A stretch of DNA of 64,000 nt, from contig JAULSN010000005.1 of assembly GCA_033439765.1 (NCBI GenBank), positions 248,001 to 312,000 of the forward strand. Direction: 5' to 3'. The DNA comes from Lasiosphaeria ovina. Taxonomy: Eukaryota > Ascomycota > Sordariomycetes > Sordariales > Lasiosphaeriaceae. The translations under genes and the position numbers were made by a program. Below the pieces are notes generated by a model. The model was given only the letters and a program-made list of their open reading frames with translations, did not search any database and was not told where the DNA came from. Shown here one piece after another: positions 22,214 through 33,839 of this stretch (position 1 is the first letter of the stretch; each line of letters starts with the position of its first letter).

Positions 22214-23295
22214 CTAGAGCCTGCCATTCTCCAACGACTCTACGTTCTCGCACAGACCCAGCGCGTCCCTGTCGACAAAGTACCACTCGTCGAGGTCCTG
22301 CTCGACGGGCGCGGGGCTCAGGTCTTGATCGGGCGGCAGCTCGACGTCGCCGGGGTCGAGCTTGCCCGGCGTCCCGGAAAGCGTCGTGTTGTCTCTGGGA
22401 CAGGTCAGCGAGCACGGGTAAAATCCGGCACATGCACGCACAGGGAGATTTCACCGCGCTCGGCCTTGCCCTCAACCAGCCTCTTCCACGCATCCGTGCA
22501 GTCCTTGATGACGCCGTTCGCATACCTACAAACGTCAGCCACATTACATCAAATCCACGCCAGTAGCCACAGTACTACGCACTCCCTCCCCCTGAACTCG
22601 CCGCCCAGGGCATACCGGTTGGGCGGCGCGCCGTCGGGGACCTTGTATATGCGGAACCAGTCGCGTGTAGCGCCGAGCAGGCCGGGCAGGTGCGCCTCGA
22701 CGTCGGCAATGTCGTGCAGGCGCTCGGCCAGCGGGTCGGCCACGTCGACGACGACCACCTTCCAGTCCGTCTCGTTGTTGTCGAGCAGCCCTAGCACGCC
22801 GAGCACTTTCACGCGCTTGACGTCGCCCGTCGCGGCCACGGCCCGCCCGATCTCGCACGCGTCCAGCGGGTCGTTGTCGCCGCGCGTCCCAGTGTCGGGG
22901 TGCGCGTGCCGCGGGTCTTCCCACGTCTGCGGCAGCGCGCCGTAGTTCCACAGGTAGCCCTTGTACGGGAAGCAGTGCGTCGTGAATCGCGGCTGCCCGT
23001 GCAGCGTGTCCTGCGCAATGGGGTTGAGGCTCTTGTCTCTGGAAATCTGGCGTCGCATTCAGTCAGGGTGAGCAGACGAGGGACTCGTGGTAACACCGAC
23101 TTCAAACTTTGCGCTCGTCCACCGCGGAATCTCGACGACCATGTTCAAGATGCCTTTTTGCTCGTCGGCATACAGCGGGATGTCGTGGAACGGAGAGATG
23201 GGCACATTGTCGCGCTCAAAGTAGGCGCGAAAGTCTTTGGAAAACGGGCGGCCAGTTCGTCTGAGGGTGTATTCTGGGTGAGTTGACGTATCCAT
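22214..23295 (-). CDS. Inorganic pyrophosphatase, family I (307 aa)
   Basis: Four exons with exact phase: 23295-23101, 23046-22583, 22525-22442 and 22394-22214; introns of 54, 57 and 47 nt. Hydrolyses pyrophosphate to two phosphates with Mg2+, pulling biosynthetic reactions forward. Visible: [13 protein letters not shown], the [12 protein letters not shown] segment, and the signature [11 protein letters not shown] at residues 122-132 with the metal-binding aspartates, then [11 protein letters not shown] and [18 protein letters not shown]. Size and exon joins match yeast Ipp1-type enzymes. No mitochondrial presequence is evident, so it is probably cytosolic. It is noticeably diverged from the housekeeping consensus and has a short acidic C-terminal extension, so it could be a second copy; a genome check would tell. 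Confidence 0.9.
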
Positions 23296-24047
23296 CGTGA
23301 TGAGTTAGGATGCTTCATTGGTTGATCTCCATGTCTCATCTCCGGCCGACATCGAAATTATTTATGGGCATCAGACTGACGTCATTTTCCCCGGAGTGAA
23401 GGCAGCCAACGAGGTGCAGGAGATTGATGATTGGCGGGGTGCTTCCGCTCGGAAGCTGTGCCGACCGACTTCACGAGAGGGCCGGCTTCGGTGCAACCGA
23501 CTTAGATAACTCAAAACCCCGTCATTGGCACGCCTTCTCCGGCCCACTGCCGCGAGAAACTTTGGGAGAGGGGCCTCTTCCTTGGTCCGGCCTCAAAATC
23601 AATGTCATGAGAGAGGCAGAAAGCTGGCGATCGTGAGATCGTGATGCTCGACATGAGAGTCACACGCCCTAGCGCACACAACCCTTGGATCCATTTCTGG
23701 GGTGCCCTTCTGATGGGGTCCCGTCGCTAGCCCCCGTTTCCAGCCTGCCTGTTTAGGCAATTTGCTATCCTAATTGAATTCTCGATTGATCATCACGTGC
23801 GGCAGGTAGCAGTGATGTGGATAGCCAAGATCCGGCGTGAGTCACGAACCAACCGAAACTTACGGCAAAGCTAACTCCCCAGCAACAGGCCATATAACAG
23901 CACGAGCACATCTCACTCGACTGCAGCCCTCGACTCGCCTCACTCTCCTCATCTCACTCTCCCCGCCGCACATTTTAAACGTCACCAGTCGAAAATAGCC
24001 GTCAAACTTCGTCGTGAAACCCACCAACTCACCATCAAACTCATCCA
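23296..24047. other. Divergent promoter region, no gene seen
   Basis: Lies between the pyrophosphatase (leftward) and the hypothetical gene at 24048 (rightward), so it should hold both promoters. The last 150 bp before 24048 are pyrimidine-rich with CA-rich leader sequence. No defined box picked out. Confidence 0.5.
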
Positions 24048-24923
24048 ATGGGCATCATCCGCCCCGCCCCCGTCAATGGCCGGCCGAACGGCTTCATTGT
24101 GCGCAGCAACGACGTGCCGCGCGGCGCCTACAGCGCGTACCACATCGAGCACGACCGGGCGAACGCGCCCAAGTTTCGCTACGGCGAAGTGGAGGTGCCG
24201 CCGCCGCGCGAGTGGTGCTACAGCTGCAGCGGCAACGGCCGGGGCGGGCCGCGGCGCTGCGAGTTTGCGCGTGCGTGCGACAGGCCCCGCGTGCGGCGGC
24301 CGATTGCGTTCCGCGAGGTTGCAGGCGTGTATCCCGACGATGTGCCGAAAGAAGATGTTGTTGTTGAGCAGCCGGTCGATGGCGAGGCAGAGGCAGTCGA
24401 GATCACTTTTTGCGACGGCGGCTGCGAGGCGGAACCCAAGGCCCCGTCAGATCCTACGCCTGCACCGGCACGCCGCGCCAAGAGACTTCCAAAGGCGCTC
24501 GCCGGGCCGCGCGGCGCCATCGCCGAGGGACAGAAGCTCGCGTGCGACGCGTCGGCGCTGCCCGTGACGGCGGCGTGGCCCCGGGGCGTGGCACTGCAGG
24601 CGACGGCGAGCGGCGCGACGGGTGAAGACAAGGAGGTAGCGGACCTGATCCGCATGGGCGTGATCCGGCGCGGCGACGGCGACGGCGAGGACATTGCCAT
24701 GAACTGCATCCCTGCGCCCGAGACGCCGTACACACTGCGTGTGGTATCGGGCCGGCGGAGGGGGCGCCGGCAGAAGGCGCAGGACTTGCAGCTGGGCGCG
24801 GACTGGTGGACGCCGGACGACGAGTCGGTTCTCTGGGATGACGGCGGGTGGGTTAGCCGGCTGGGGTCTGAAGCTAGCGACTTGTCGTCTTTTGTCGAGG
24901 TCGACGGCGGGTCAGAGGTGTGA
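24048..24923 (+). CDS. Hypothetical protein (291 aa)
   Basis: An intronless frame with a plausible start (CCAATGGG) after a CA/CT-rich leader. The N-terminal part (about 1-100) is well ordered in composition and holds a small cysteine set WCYSCSGNGRGGPRRCEF...AC at 57-77, which might bind a metal. The middle is Ala/Pro-rich with many charged residues, followed by a segment with DLIRMGVIRRGDG and a Trp/Asp-rich end (DWWTPDDESVLWDDGGW). No known family recognised, no signal peptide, no membrane segment. The long frame in GC-rich DNA could be helped by composition, but the codon pattern and clean start and stop favour a real gene. Confidence 0.6.
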   Translation: MGIIRPAPVNGRPNGFIVRSNDVPRGAYSAYHIEHDRANAPKFRYGEVEVPPPREWCYSCSGNGRGGPRRCEFARACDRPRVRRPIAFREVAGVYPDDVPKEDVVVEQPVDGEAEAVEITFCDGGCEAEPKAPSDPTPAPARRAKRLPKALAGPRGAIAEGQKLACDASALPVTAAWPRGVALQATASGATGEDKEVADLIRMGVIRRGDGDGEDIAMNCIPAPETPYTLRVVSGRRRGRRQKAQDLQLGADWWTPDDESVLWDDGGWVSRLGSEASDLSSFVEVDGGSEV

Positions 24924-25280
24924 GGTGTTGAGGTCTGAGTCATGGAAGTTGGCGTGATCAACACGATCGGTTGAGAAATATCTGAAGGCACCGAAAGGCC
25001 GCATTGGTTGCGCACACACCGGCCACCCACGGCCTAGGCTATGATGAGCTTAATTATGTGTATAATTAACTAGTGCATGTGGCATGCCTAGCTTCCTGTC
25101 TTCTTTCCAACATAAGCACTCCTTTTCTAGTCTTTTCTCCGTGCCGCCGATTGTGACAGAAAGCAAGCACCTGTTTCATGGCAAAGATAAACAGACATCG
25201 TTTGCTTGTTTGTAAAGTACATGACGCAGCGTTTGAAACCCAAATTCTTCGCACACATAGGCCAAACCCGCCCTCCAGCG
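24924..25280. other. Convergent intergenic region
   Basis: Separates the 3' ends of the gene at 24048 and the secreted-protein gene at 25281. No supported feature. Confidence 0.5.
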
Positions 25281-26007
25281 TCACCCCTGACACGGCGTCC
25301 ACAGCGTATCCAAAGCAACTCGTACTTGCTGGCCCGGGCCATCACCGCCAACCGACCCGGCGTGCGGGAGGGTGTCGTCGAATTCAATCGCCTCATGGGA
25401 CAGCGAGATCCACAGCGCCACCGTGACCGCCGCGGTACCATCTCTGACAGAGCACCCCGACGTCGCGAGCGAAGACCGCGCGCCCCCCGGCGTTAGGGCC
25501 ATCGGTAGGCTGAACGTGCCGTCGTAGCCGACGCCGTACTTGCCGTATGGGTTCTTGGCCGCCGCCTGGTCCGCGCTCGACAGGTTCTGGCAGATGTGAG
25601 CAAATCATAGCGACAGATTAGAACCGAAAGACACTCACCGGCGCATACGCCACCCGGACCTGAATCTTGTCCACGAAGCTGCCCTTCTCCAGGCTCAGAT
25701 ACCCAGCCACGGTCGCAGTCTGGATGGAAAACGCGTAGCCTGTGGGGAGCCCTGCAAACGCGAGGCGCGTCGTGCAGTCGATGTGTCCGGCCGGCGAGTG
25801 GCTGATCCGCGCACCGGGAAACACGAGGCTGCCGCTTGCTACGGTGATTGCGCAGCCCGAGGAGGCCGAGTTCGAGCGCGTGTCGAGGTAGTCGAGGATG
25901 TTGCGCGAGGGGTCTTGGTCGGAAGGTGGAGGGATGGCGGCAGACTGCGCGCCCTGGCCCAGGAGGAGCGGCAGCAGTGCGCTGTTGACCGATGCGATGC
26001 AGCGCAT
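25281..26007 (-). CDS. Secreted protein, DUF4360-like (224 aa)
   Basis: Exons 26007-25639 and 25586-25281 with a 52-nt intron (GTGAGT donor, CTGCCAG acceptor), phase 0. The start ATG at 26007 gives a signal peptide (RCIASVNSALLPLLLGQGAQ). The mature part has few cysteines and alternating hydrophobic strands (SGCAITVASGSLVFPGARIS, GYAFSIQTATVAGYLSLEKG), which suggests a beta-rich extracellular protein. The general pattern recalls fungal DUF4360 proteins, but I assign that family only tentatively. Function unknown. Confidence 0.7.
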
Positions 26008-26269
26008 CTTGGTGACTGTGGGTGCGCATGATGCCAATTCGCAAGATCGATTCAGTGAGAACGGGCGGTTATATAGCTGTGCACATTCGGTCGCCGAAAC
26101 AGGCTAAACAGCCAGTGTACGGTCCCCCGAGATTGGGGTTGCATCGTGCTTGTATAACCTCAAATCTAGGAGGTAGATGCGTATGCTGGCTATGTTGATG
26201 CCGGTGGCTGCGGTGAGCTTTGCGAGGGCGGAAGATGATGATGAAACTGGTCGCTATAGTCGCCTAGGT

Positions 26270-28902
26270 CTAGTACTCCGGCGCGTCAACAAACTCGCCA
26301 TCGTCTTCCTGCTCGTGCACATCGTCGCGCTCGCTCGAGTTGGTCCCATCGCTGCCGTCAAAGAGTATCCCCGTGTCGTAGTCCACAGGCTCTCCCCACA
26401 AATCGATTTCGTCAAACCAGTAATCATAGTCGTCATCCCACTCATCATTGGCCAACTCTGGGTTGTCGTGGAGACGCTGCCACTGATAGCCCACCCAGAG
26501 TCGGAGCTGTTCGTGTTTGCCATTCGCTTCGAGTCGGGATTTTGTTTCCAAGAATTGTCCCGAACCCCAGTTTCGTCTTCTAATCTCGAGGATCAGGGAG
26601 CAGAATGCGAAGGCCTCTGCTTGCGTTGGCCTAGTTTGGTACAAGAATAAATCATACACTAATCTCCGACGGTAATCGCCCAGAGGTCTATAGCAAAATT
26701 TATCATGGAGGTCAGGGTCCAATCCATCCATCTTGATTGACCGGAAGTATTGGATCTGAGCAAACGAGCCAAACCGGGCTATACACCCCAGGATAGAACT
26801 GCCCATATTGTTGACAGCGTCAAGTTTTGCGCCAAGCTCGACGAGTTGCCCAAGGGCTATCATATTATTCCAACTAGAAGCAAGCATCAAAGGCGTCAAG
26901 CCATAATTGTCTGCAAGGTTGATGTCGGCGCCAGCATCAAAAAGTTGGCGTATATTCTCATCGGCGTTGGAAAAATTATATCGTATATTCGAGCCTATGG
27001 GAGTAAATCCCCATTGATTGCGTACGTCTAGATCGGCGCCTCCTTGGACCAAAGCTCCAACTTTTTGAGCAGAGTTCGCAAAGTGTAGAGGCTGCTCTCC
27101 GCACCGGTTGGTGGCGTTGACGTCGGCTCCGTGTTGAAGAAGCAATGTAATCATTGCAGTTGACTTTAAGCTGGACCGAGCAGCCATATGCAATGGAGTA
27201 TTCCCATCGATTTTACGTTTTTGATTGACGTTGGCTCCGTGCCGAATCAGAGTCTCGGCTGCTGGAGGGTTGCCTAGCCTCGCCGCCCAGTGTAGTGGAG
27301 AATAGCCAGCACTGTCGAAATCGTTGATTCGGGATGGATCCAAGGTCAGTGCAGCCTCTAGCTTGATGTTAGTATTGCCGAGAACAGCTTCGTGGATAAT
27401 GGTTGATAATTCTGCCTCATTCTCTTCGATTTCAGCGATTCGTTGGAATGTCTGGAGTGAGTCGACGGATAACGCGTGGCCCGAACCATACACAGTGTGC
27501 ATGCGGAGGGCCACTCTGGTCACAGAGAAAGGGGTCCTTGTTGCAGGTTAGTTAGAACGATAAGGTAAGATTAGATTCAATCATAACTCTTACCAGCCAT
27601 GGGGGTCTGGGAATGAAGTGTCGGGGAACTCGCCGAGTACAGCGGCAGCCAGGTCATAATCTTCCGTGCAGACCAAGCGCTACATGAATTTGATCACATG
27701 TCATAATTATTAGTTTTCATCTTTGTGTGCCAGTGAATGAGTGTGTCGATAATGTAAAAAGACATCAAATACCTGAATCCACGTACATTAATTATACTGT
27801 CGCCGGTATCGTCGATATCTGTGAGAAGGACCTCTTTCCTGGCTATCCAGTCTCGCAACAAATCAACACGGTTTAGAACTATAGCGGCCCAGATATTCCC
27901 CATGTCTTTGACCCTCGGTACTCGGAGATGTAGTGAAGCACCGGCGTCTGTCAAGGAGCCCCAGACTGCAGTGGCACATATGGCACGACTGACGAGCCAT
28001 TTCGGGAAGCTGTAAGTCATTGTCATGGACTTCCGGGAGGTTGACCGACACGAAGAGATGTTGCAGGTCCTCCGATCAAAAAGTGGAATGCTGTTGTATT
28101 GGACGAAAAACGAGCCGACAAGAGACCTCGCCCAGCGTGGAGTTCGGACGGCAGACGACGTGTGGCATTGGCACTTGCAGTACGGGCTGCACTTTTGACC
28201 GACGGACGTTTGAATATGGACCACCGAAGATGGCTGGCTGGCCACGTGCGTCAATGCTCCTGTTGGTCTGGTGAGGGTAGTCTGCATCTCCAGAGCATCG
28301 AATCGGCTGTGGACGGAATTGAGTCGGTGGTCGACGAGATTGGTTAGCTGCTCTAGGGTCTGCTGCATTCTGTTGAAGCCCCCCTCGACAGCGCCCGTGG
28401 ATTTTGCTAGGATTCCATGCACTTCCACCATAAGCCGGCCTTGGTGAATCTGGTGAGAGAATCCGAGAAGGTCGATGCAGGCAGACAGGTTGTCGCGGCA
28501 GCGTCTTGCTTTCTCGCGCAGGTCGACAAGCCTTTGCCGCCTTGGCTGCCATCGCAACACTGATATCTTTTGCTGGCCCTTTTTGTTAAGACCATTGCTT
28601 GTGCGGGCGATGTCTCTGGAGATGGCATCAATTTCGTTGACGATTTGGCTGAGCTCCTGCTGAATTTTGGTTACAGGCTCGACGGCGCGCTGGGGGAGCA
28701 GGAATCCAGGCTCGGCCGCGGCTTCCATGGTTCCTCGCAGCTGATGGAGCAGCGCCTGGAGCGAGGACAGCTCGTTGAGCATGTCGCAGAATTCTGCCGA
28801 CATGTTTTGCAGGGATTTCAGCGTGTTGATTCCAGCACCGATCGCCCCCACAGCCTGGGCAAAGGCGATGGCCGACGCGGCAACGGAGAGAGGGTCCATC
28901 AT
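26270..28902 (-). CDS. Fungal STAND N-terminal domain + ankyrin repeats, no NTPase (822 aa)
   Basis: Exons 28902-27787, 27679-27594 and 27536-26270; introns of 107 and 57 nt, both in phase. The start is the double ATG at 28902. Residues 1-110 form the helical N-terminal domain common in fungal STAND/NLR proteins (MDPLSVAASAIAFAQAVG). A coiled helical stretch follows, then a cysteine-histidine patch (KCSPYCKCQCH) and the conserved block ending PKWLVSRAICA and SLHLRVPRVK. Five ankyrin repeats lie at about 476-650 (SPLHWAARLGN, TPLHMAARSS, TPLMLASSW). The C-terminus is acidic. There is no Walker A/B, so it resembles an NLR that has its sensor and effector parts but lacks the nucleotide switch. 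Probable intracellular recognition or adaptor role; inference. Confidence 0.82.
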
Positions 28903-29526
28903 AGACGTTGTCGGCGTGCTGTAAGCTGTGGAAGGATGCGGCTTTCGGCCGAACGACGGGGGTTGAGACGAGAAGAGCTGTAATGGGTGGAGGGAAACTT
29001 GGAAAAGAAGGGGAAATGAGGGGTGCTGTCGCCTCTGCGACGAGTGAGGCACTGCCACGCAGGGCATTTCGATAGGCAACTCGCAGCCATCCATCTTCAC
29101 TACGGCTGAGGCGTGGGGGCCAAGCGCCGACTTTCCAACTTCTCCCGAGACCAATGCATGCATAAGACCACCCGTGAACTGAACGCAAGGCTCCCGAGAA
29201 GCACTGGCTTTCCACTGCTGCAAGAAATCCACCCGGCATTTTCCGAACCATTCTCCCCGAGTCCCCTCACCTTCATCGCGTGTAACCTGACGCCATTCGC
29301 AACGCGCGCCCGAACTGAAGTTGGCCCCCAAAAAGCTCACATGGTTCGTCTACCTCGTCAGCAGGGTGCTGCAGATTGAAGTCGGAATCACACGCAACTC
29401 TTGGATCTAGGAGGAATGTACACATTCAGGCTGTGTGTCTGGGCAACGCAGCCTATCTAAACGCAAACGACCAACAGCGCCCTGCGTCCCAATGCTAAAT
29501 GCAAGAAATAGACCGTCACCACCTTC
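28903..29526. other. Intergenic / promoter of the STAND-ankyrin gene
   Basis: Upstream of 28902 on the minus strand; the frame remains open to 29340 but without motif support and is taken as 5' leader. Nothing else recognised. Confidence 0.5.
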
Positions 29527-31422
29527 TCACGAGTCGGGCACCTTCCGCCCTATGGCCCGACACCAGGCCTCAAACTTGGCCCGCTCGATCATGCCCGAGC
29601 CGGCGCTCTCAGCAGCCCAAACATCCCTGGTCTCGACAATGGCCTTGGCAATCCAGCTGCTCTGAGACATGAACAGGCTCCCCACCAAACTCCCCGAGAC
29701 GCGGCCGGCCGATGGCTGCTGGTCCCCCAACCGCATGACCCGGCCGGCGAGCTCCTGGCACTCGGCCTCGAGGTGGCGGAAGCGCGCCGGCGCCAGCGCC
29801 ACCAGCAGCCGCGCCTTGAGGATGCGGCACGTCGTGTACGTGCCGCGCAGGGCCAAGTGCGTGCCGTCGTCTTCACTCTCATCCTCGCCGGCCGGAAACG
29901 CAGACACGTCGCGCGCCATCTCGTCGTCTTCGTAGGACCCGTGCATCCGCAGCCCGATGCGCTGCTGCGCCATGCCGAGCCACACCAGCAGCCGCGCGCG
30001 GTCGCCCAGCAGCCGCTCGACGAGGTCGTCGACGACCCCCTGCGGCGGCGGGCTCGGCGCGCACACCAGCGCCGTCGTCATCTCGAACACGTGCGGCCCG
30101 CCGACCAGGTGGCCCCACAGTGCGAGCACCAGGTCCATCTGCCGCGCCAGCGACGCGTCGCCGCTGATGGCGGCCCGCAGCACGCGCAGCCACGCGTCCT
30201 CGGCGAGGAAGCAGGATTTGTTGTTGAGGAACGCTTCGGTTACCTGGGCGGGTTAGTTGGTGCGGGGAGAAAAAATGGGAGGGGGGGAATGGGAGTGAAG
30301 GGGAAAGGAGGGAGGGGACGAGGAAAGGAGGAAAGGAGGACGGGGGAAGGGGGAAGGGGGCAGGGGGAAGGAAAAGACGGAAGAGTGGAGGAATATTGCT
30401 CACCGCCGGTCCGGCATGCGCCGTCAGCAGCGCCAGGTCAAACTCGCTCTTGAACCGGTCGACGCCGCGCACCTCAATCAGGCGGGTCGCGCCGCCGACG
30501 TGGCGGATCCATGAGACCGGCTTGCCGTCTGCGCTGAGCAGCTGTTCAAGAAGTGTTAACAAATAAGCAGTGTCGACGTGTCGTCATGTGTAATCAGGGG
30601 GTGTACCTCGTAGACGGCTAGCAGCTGCGTCGCACACAGCGTCTCAGGGGTAAACCGCTGCTCCTCATCGTCCAGAGCCACCTGCAGGGCCCGCAACGCT
30701 TTGGTATAATGGCCCAGCACATCCGCTTCCCCTCCCCCCTGGCCTACCATCATGTGGCGCAGCTTGGCTACGACGCAGTCGGTGGCATGTGTGAGCGTGG
30801 CCACCTGCCCGTACCGGCTGGGGATAAAGGCCAGCAGCTTGCTGCTCCCCAGCCGCGGCGCCGATAGGAAACTCGGGTCGGGCCCGCGGTTCCTCACTTC
30901 CCACGGCGAGCGCGCCAGGCTAGCGAGTCCCAGTCGCAGCCCCGTCAGCGGCGCCAGGCTTAGCAGCATCGACAGGTCCGACGCCGCCATCAGCCCCGCG
31001 TCGCCCCGTGGAACGGGGTGGAAGAGCTGCAGCTTCGTGGCGGCGTCGGCGGGCGGTGACAGGCTGGCCAGAAAGCCGCAGTCTCGCTCGCGCAGTGGAA
31101 AGGCCTGATAGGCTTGCTCGTACTTGGTGACGCTGTGCGCGGAAGCGACCGTCTCGGTGGAGCTGGGCGTTGGCGAGTCATCGTTGTCGCTGCCGTCTGG
31201 AAGGGCTGCATCGTCCCTAGGCTCGGCCTTGACGAACTCGCCCACGAACACGGGGAACTGGCGCAGATTGTGCTTGCCGTAGTCGCCGCGCTGCCGCCGC
31301 GACGCGGCCACGTCTTTCATGGCGCGCCGCCGGATCAGGCTGCGCGTCTTTGCGTCGCGCGGGAGCCTGGGGCCGTCATAGCTGACAAAGGCGAAGTGCT
31401 GCGCGTGCTCGGGGTCCAGCAT
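29527..31422 (-). CDS. Fungal transcription-factor-like protein without zinc cluster (556 aa)
   Basis: Exons 31422-30607, 30541-30404 and 30243-29527; introns of 65 and 160 nt, all phase 0. The N-terminus (FAFVSYDGPRLPRDAKTRSL, then RRRAMKDVAASRRQRGDYGK) is the start typical of fungal proteins with the Fungal_trans_2 (PF11951) regulatory domain whose Zn2Cys6 cluster is missing. The rest is helical, with QLLAVYE, GGATRLIEVRG and EMTTALVCAP in the usual places. Such proteins are thought to be regulators, but DNA binding is doubtful without the cluster. The long second intron is almost pure polypyrimidine on the coding strand. Assignment of family is from pattern memory. Confidence 0.75.
30270..30385. 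repeat. Homopurine/homopyrimidine tract in an intron
   Basis: Most of the 160-nt intron of the transcription-factor-like gene is G/A only on the plus strand (GGGGGAAGGGGGC-type words in mirror-like arrangement). Such tracts can form triplex (H-DNA) structures and length variants. Confidence 0.7.
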
Positions 31423-32261
31423 GGCGATGACTTGCAGGCGAGACTGGGTCGACTTGTCACTGCTGTCAGTGGTCGTCGGCAGGCCTTCTTTTCTTTCCCA
31501 AAGAGGGCAGCGAACGCAATCGCGGAATACTAACTCTGAGCCGCAAAGTCCGGCTGCAACGCTGCGTCGTGATAAGGTTGAGTGAGCCAGGGCTCTAATG
31601 TCCGTCTTAAGTAACCGCTGAGTCGTTGACGTGCGTCAGCTAGGGTAGGGGCCGCTGCTGTACCGCTGCGGCACGTCCAACGCGGCCCAGACAGCCAGCC
31701 AGGATACCACGGCCCCAAAGGGGCTTAGTTTCAGGCGTGACACCGAACCAGCTCTCAGGGGGCGCGCTGATTGGCGGCGGCGCCTTTCTTGTGACATCGT
31801 GCAGACGCTGCCTCAGTGCCTGCCAAGCTGCCCTGTTGGCAGGATCTGACGTTGAGGTGCGCACTGCAGATCCCCCGTGGCCCGGGCAGGCAAGAAGTCT
31901 CGGTCTGTTGGTCATCACCGCCAAACGCCACTCATGTAAGCATGCGCCGGTGCACATCGCCAACTAGATTGCGAATCGCCTCATGTGTCCCGTTTTGGAC
32001 ACTGGCACCCCGGCTAGTGGAGACGCGATGCTTCAACGCTGTAGGCTCAATGTTGCAGACTCAATGTCGCGATCCGAGGCATCCGGCCGAGTCTCTCGAA
32101 CCGTGTTGGCAGATGTCGGTTTAGTAGTGATTGAAACTAGTATATGAAGTCGCAAAGCCGTCGAGAGATGAGTCCAAGTCGCAGAGCAGAAGCATCAACT
32201 CCAACTCTGAGGATCTCAACACCGTAACAACCCCAAAACCGCAAATCAAAACCTCATCAAA
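31423..32261. other. Divergent intergenic region
   Basis: Holds the promoters of the leftward regulator (31422) and the rightward carbonic anhydrase (32262). The last 60 bp before 32262 are a CA-rich leader (CAACACCGTAACAACC). No element recognised. Confidence 0.5.
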
Positions 32262-32999
32262 ATGGCTCCCACAATTGCTGATCTGATCGAGCGCAACAAG
32301 TCTGTCCACCTCCCCGCGCAGCTGTAACCCGCGACTGACAGAACAGGGCTACTCTGGCGGAGCACACGCCCATTCCCACCTTTGGCGAGATCCAGGCGGC
32401 CAACGGACCGCTGCCCACGACGCTCATCGGTGCGTATCCTGAAAGAATCCAACTTTTCAATCTTCCCCAGCTAACAACCCAGTGACGTGCATGGACCCGC
32501 GGTGCATTCCCGAGCGCTACTTCAACCTCGGCGTGGGCCGTAAGTCTATCCGCCCCTAATTCCACGTCAGTACTGACACAGACAGAGGTGGTCGTGCACC
32601 GCAACGCCGGCGGCAACGTGCGGCACGCGCTGCGCGACATTGGCATCGTCGAGGAGCTGTTCCACGTGGCCGAGCTGGCCATTGTGCACCACACCGACTG
32701 CGGCACGCTGGCCTTTACCGAGGACCAGGTGCGCGGCGGCGTCAAGGCGCGCGTCGCCCGCGAGCACTGGGCCGACGTCGACCGCATCACGTTTGGGGCG
32801 AATGCCGAGTGCGTGTCTCTCTCCCCTCTCTCTCTTTTGTGGGCGTTGCTAATTAGCTGTGTGCAGCCTCGTCGGGAGCGTCAAGGGCGACGTCGCGTGG
32901 GTCCGCGCCCACCCGCTCATCAGCGACCGGCTCAAGCAGGGCTGCCAGGGCTTTGTGTTCGACATCAAGACGGGCGAGATCGAAAAGGTCGACGTCTGA
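32262..32999 (+). CDS. Beta-class carbonic anhydrase, short type (177 aa)
   Basis: Five exons, all joined in phase: 32262-32299, 32347-32429, 32483-32539, 32586-32808 and 32867-32999; introns of 46-58 nt. Converts CO2 and water to bicarbonate. The beta-class set is complete: CMDPRC with zinc ligand C43 and the D45/R47 dyad, VHRNAGG at 63-69, and HHTDCG with ligands H95 and C98. At 177 residues it is of the short, compact kind found widely in fungi and bacteria, without an evident targeting sequence, so probably cytosolic. Some short relatives act on other substrates such as CS2, which sequence alone cannot exclude. Confidence 0.9.
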
Positions 33000-33839
33000 T
33001 TCGGAGGAGGCGTTCAGGTGGATGGGGTTGGATATCTGTAGTTCTAAGCGCGATGTTCCTGTTGGATGTTCCTGTTGAAATGAATCAAATCCTACTCCGT
33101 TGCCAAATCAAGCCTAGGCCTCGCTCCAGAGGGACACAACGAGGTCTTGTTGTTAGTCTAGATTCAATTCACGATATTGAATAGAGCTGTGATCGACGTA
33201 CTCGCCAAAATCTAAATTAGGGATTTTGCCGTATGTACAAGGTATAGAAAGTGGCCTTTCAATGTCAGCTGCAGGTAGCCCGATAGGGGGGAAACGTGGG
33301 ACGGAGGCTCGGGCTAGAAAAAGGGTCACCCTTCACAGTGATTTGGGTTTAAAATCCCACGGTACAGCTGCCGTCATATTCCTACGGATCTTCTCACACT
33401 GTGAGGGTAGGTGGCTTGGCTTGTTCACCGGGCAGCCGGTCTAATTAACCCCTTTCCGGATTGAGGCGATCTCCTGTTCACAATACAGGAAGGCAATTCA
33501 GCTCGACTCTTGTTCAACTTCGCCCCGAATGTTCAATGGAGGGCCCCGCGGTCGTGGGGAGGTATTAAAGGGGGGCCTTGAAATACTGAGCGAGAGAGAA
33601 CACTGGCAAAGCAGAGCGTCGTGCAACCAACCATTCCATTCCACCTCGAGCACGCTGTGTGATAGACCCCTGCGAGCACCCGACCCGACGCCGAGTTACA
33701 GGCCCATTCCAGCGCTCTCAGCACAACCCAACCTAATAACACACGGGCCCAACCTACCTTACCTGGTATTACCGTCATCCAGCTGACACGCAACAATTGG
33801 AACCTCGAGTCCTTCATCTCGCCGCTTCTACTTGTATCT
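33000..33839. other. Intergenic / promoter of the kinase-like gene
   Basis: Between carbonic anhydrase and the APH-like gene. A TATTAAAG word lies at 33564 and a CA/CT-rich leader follows before 33840. No other feature. Confidence 0.5.

Noticed and set aside
24218..25030. 270-codon minus-strand frame
   Set aside because: Antisense to the hypothetical gene at 24048, which has the better start and composition; Ser/Thr/Pro-rich shadow.
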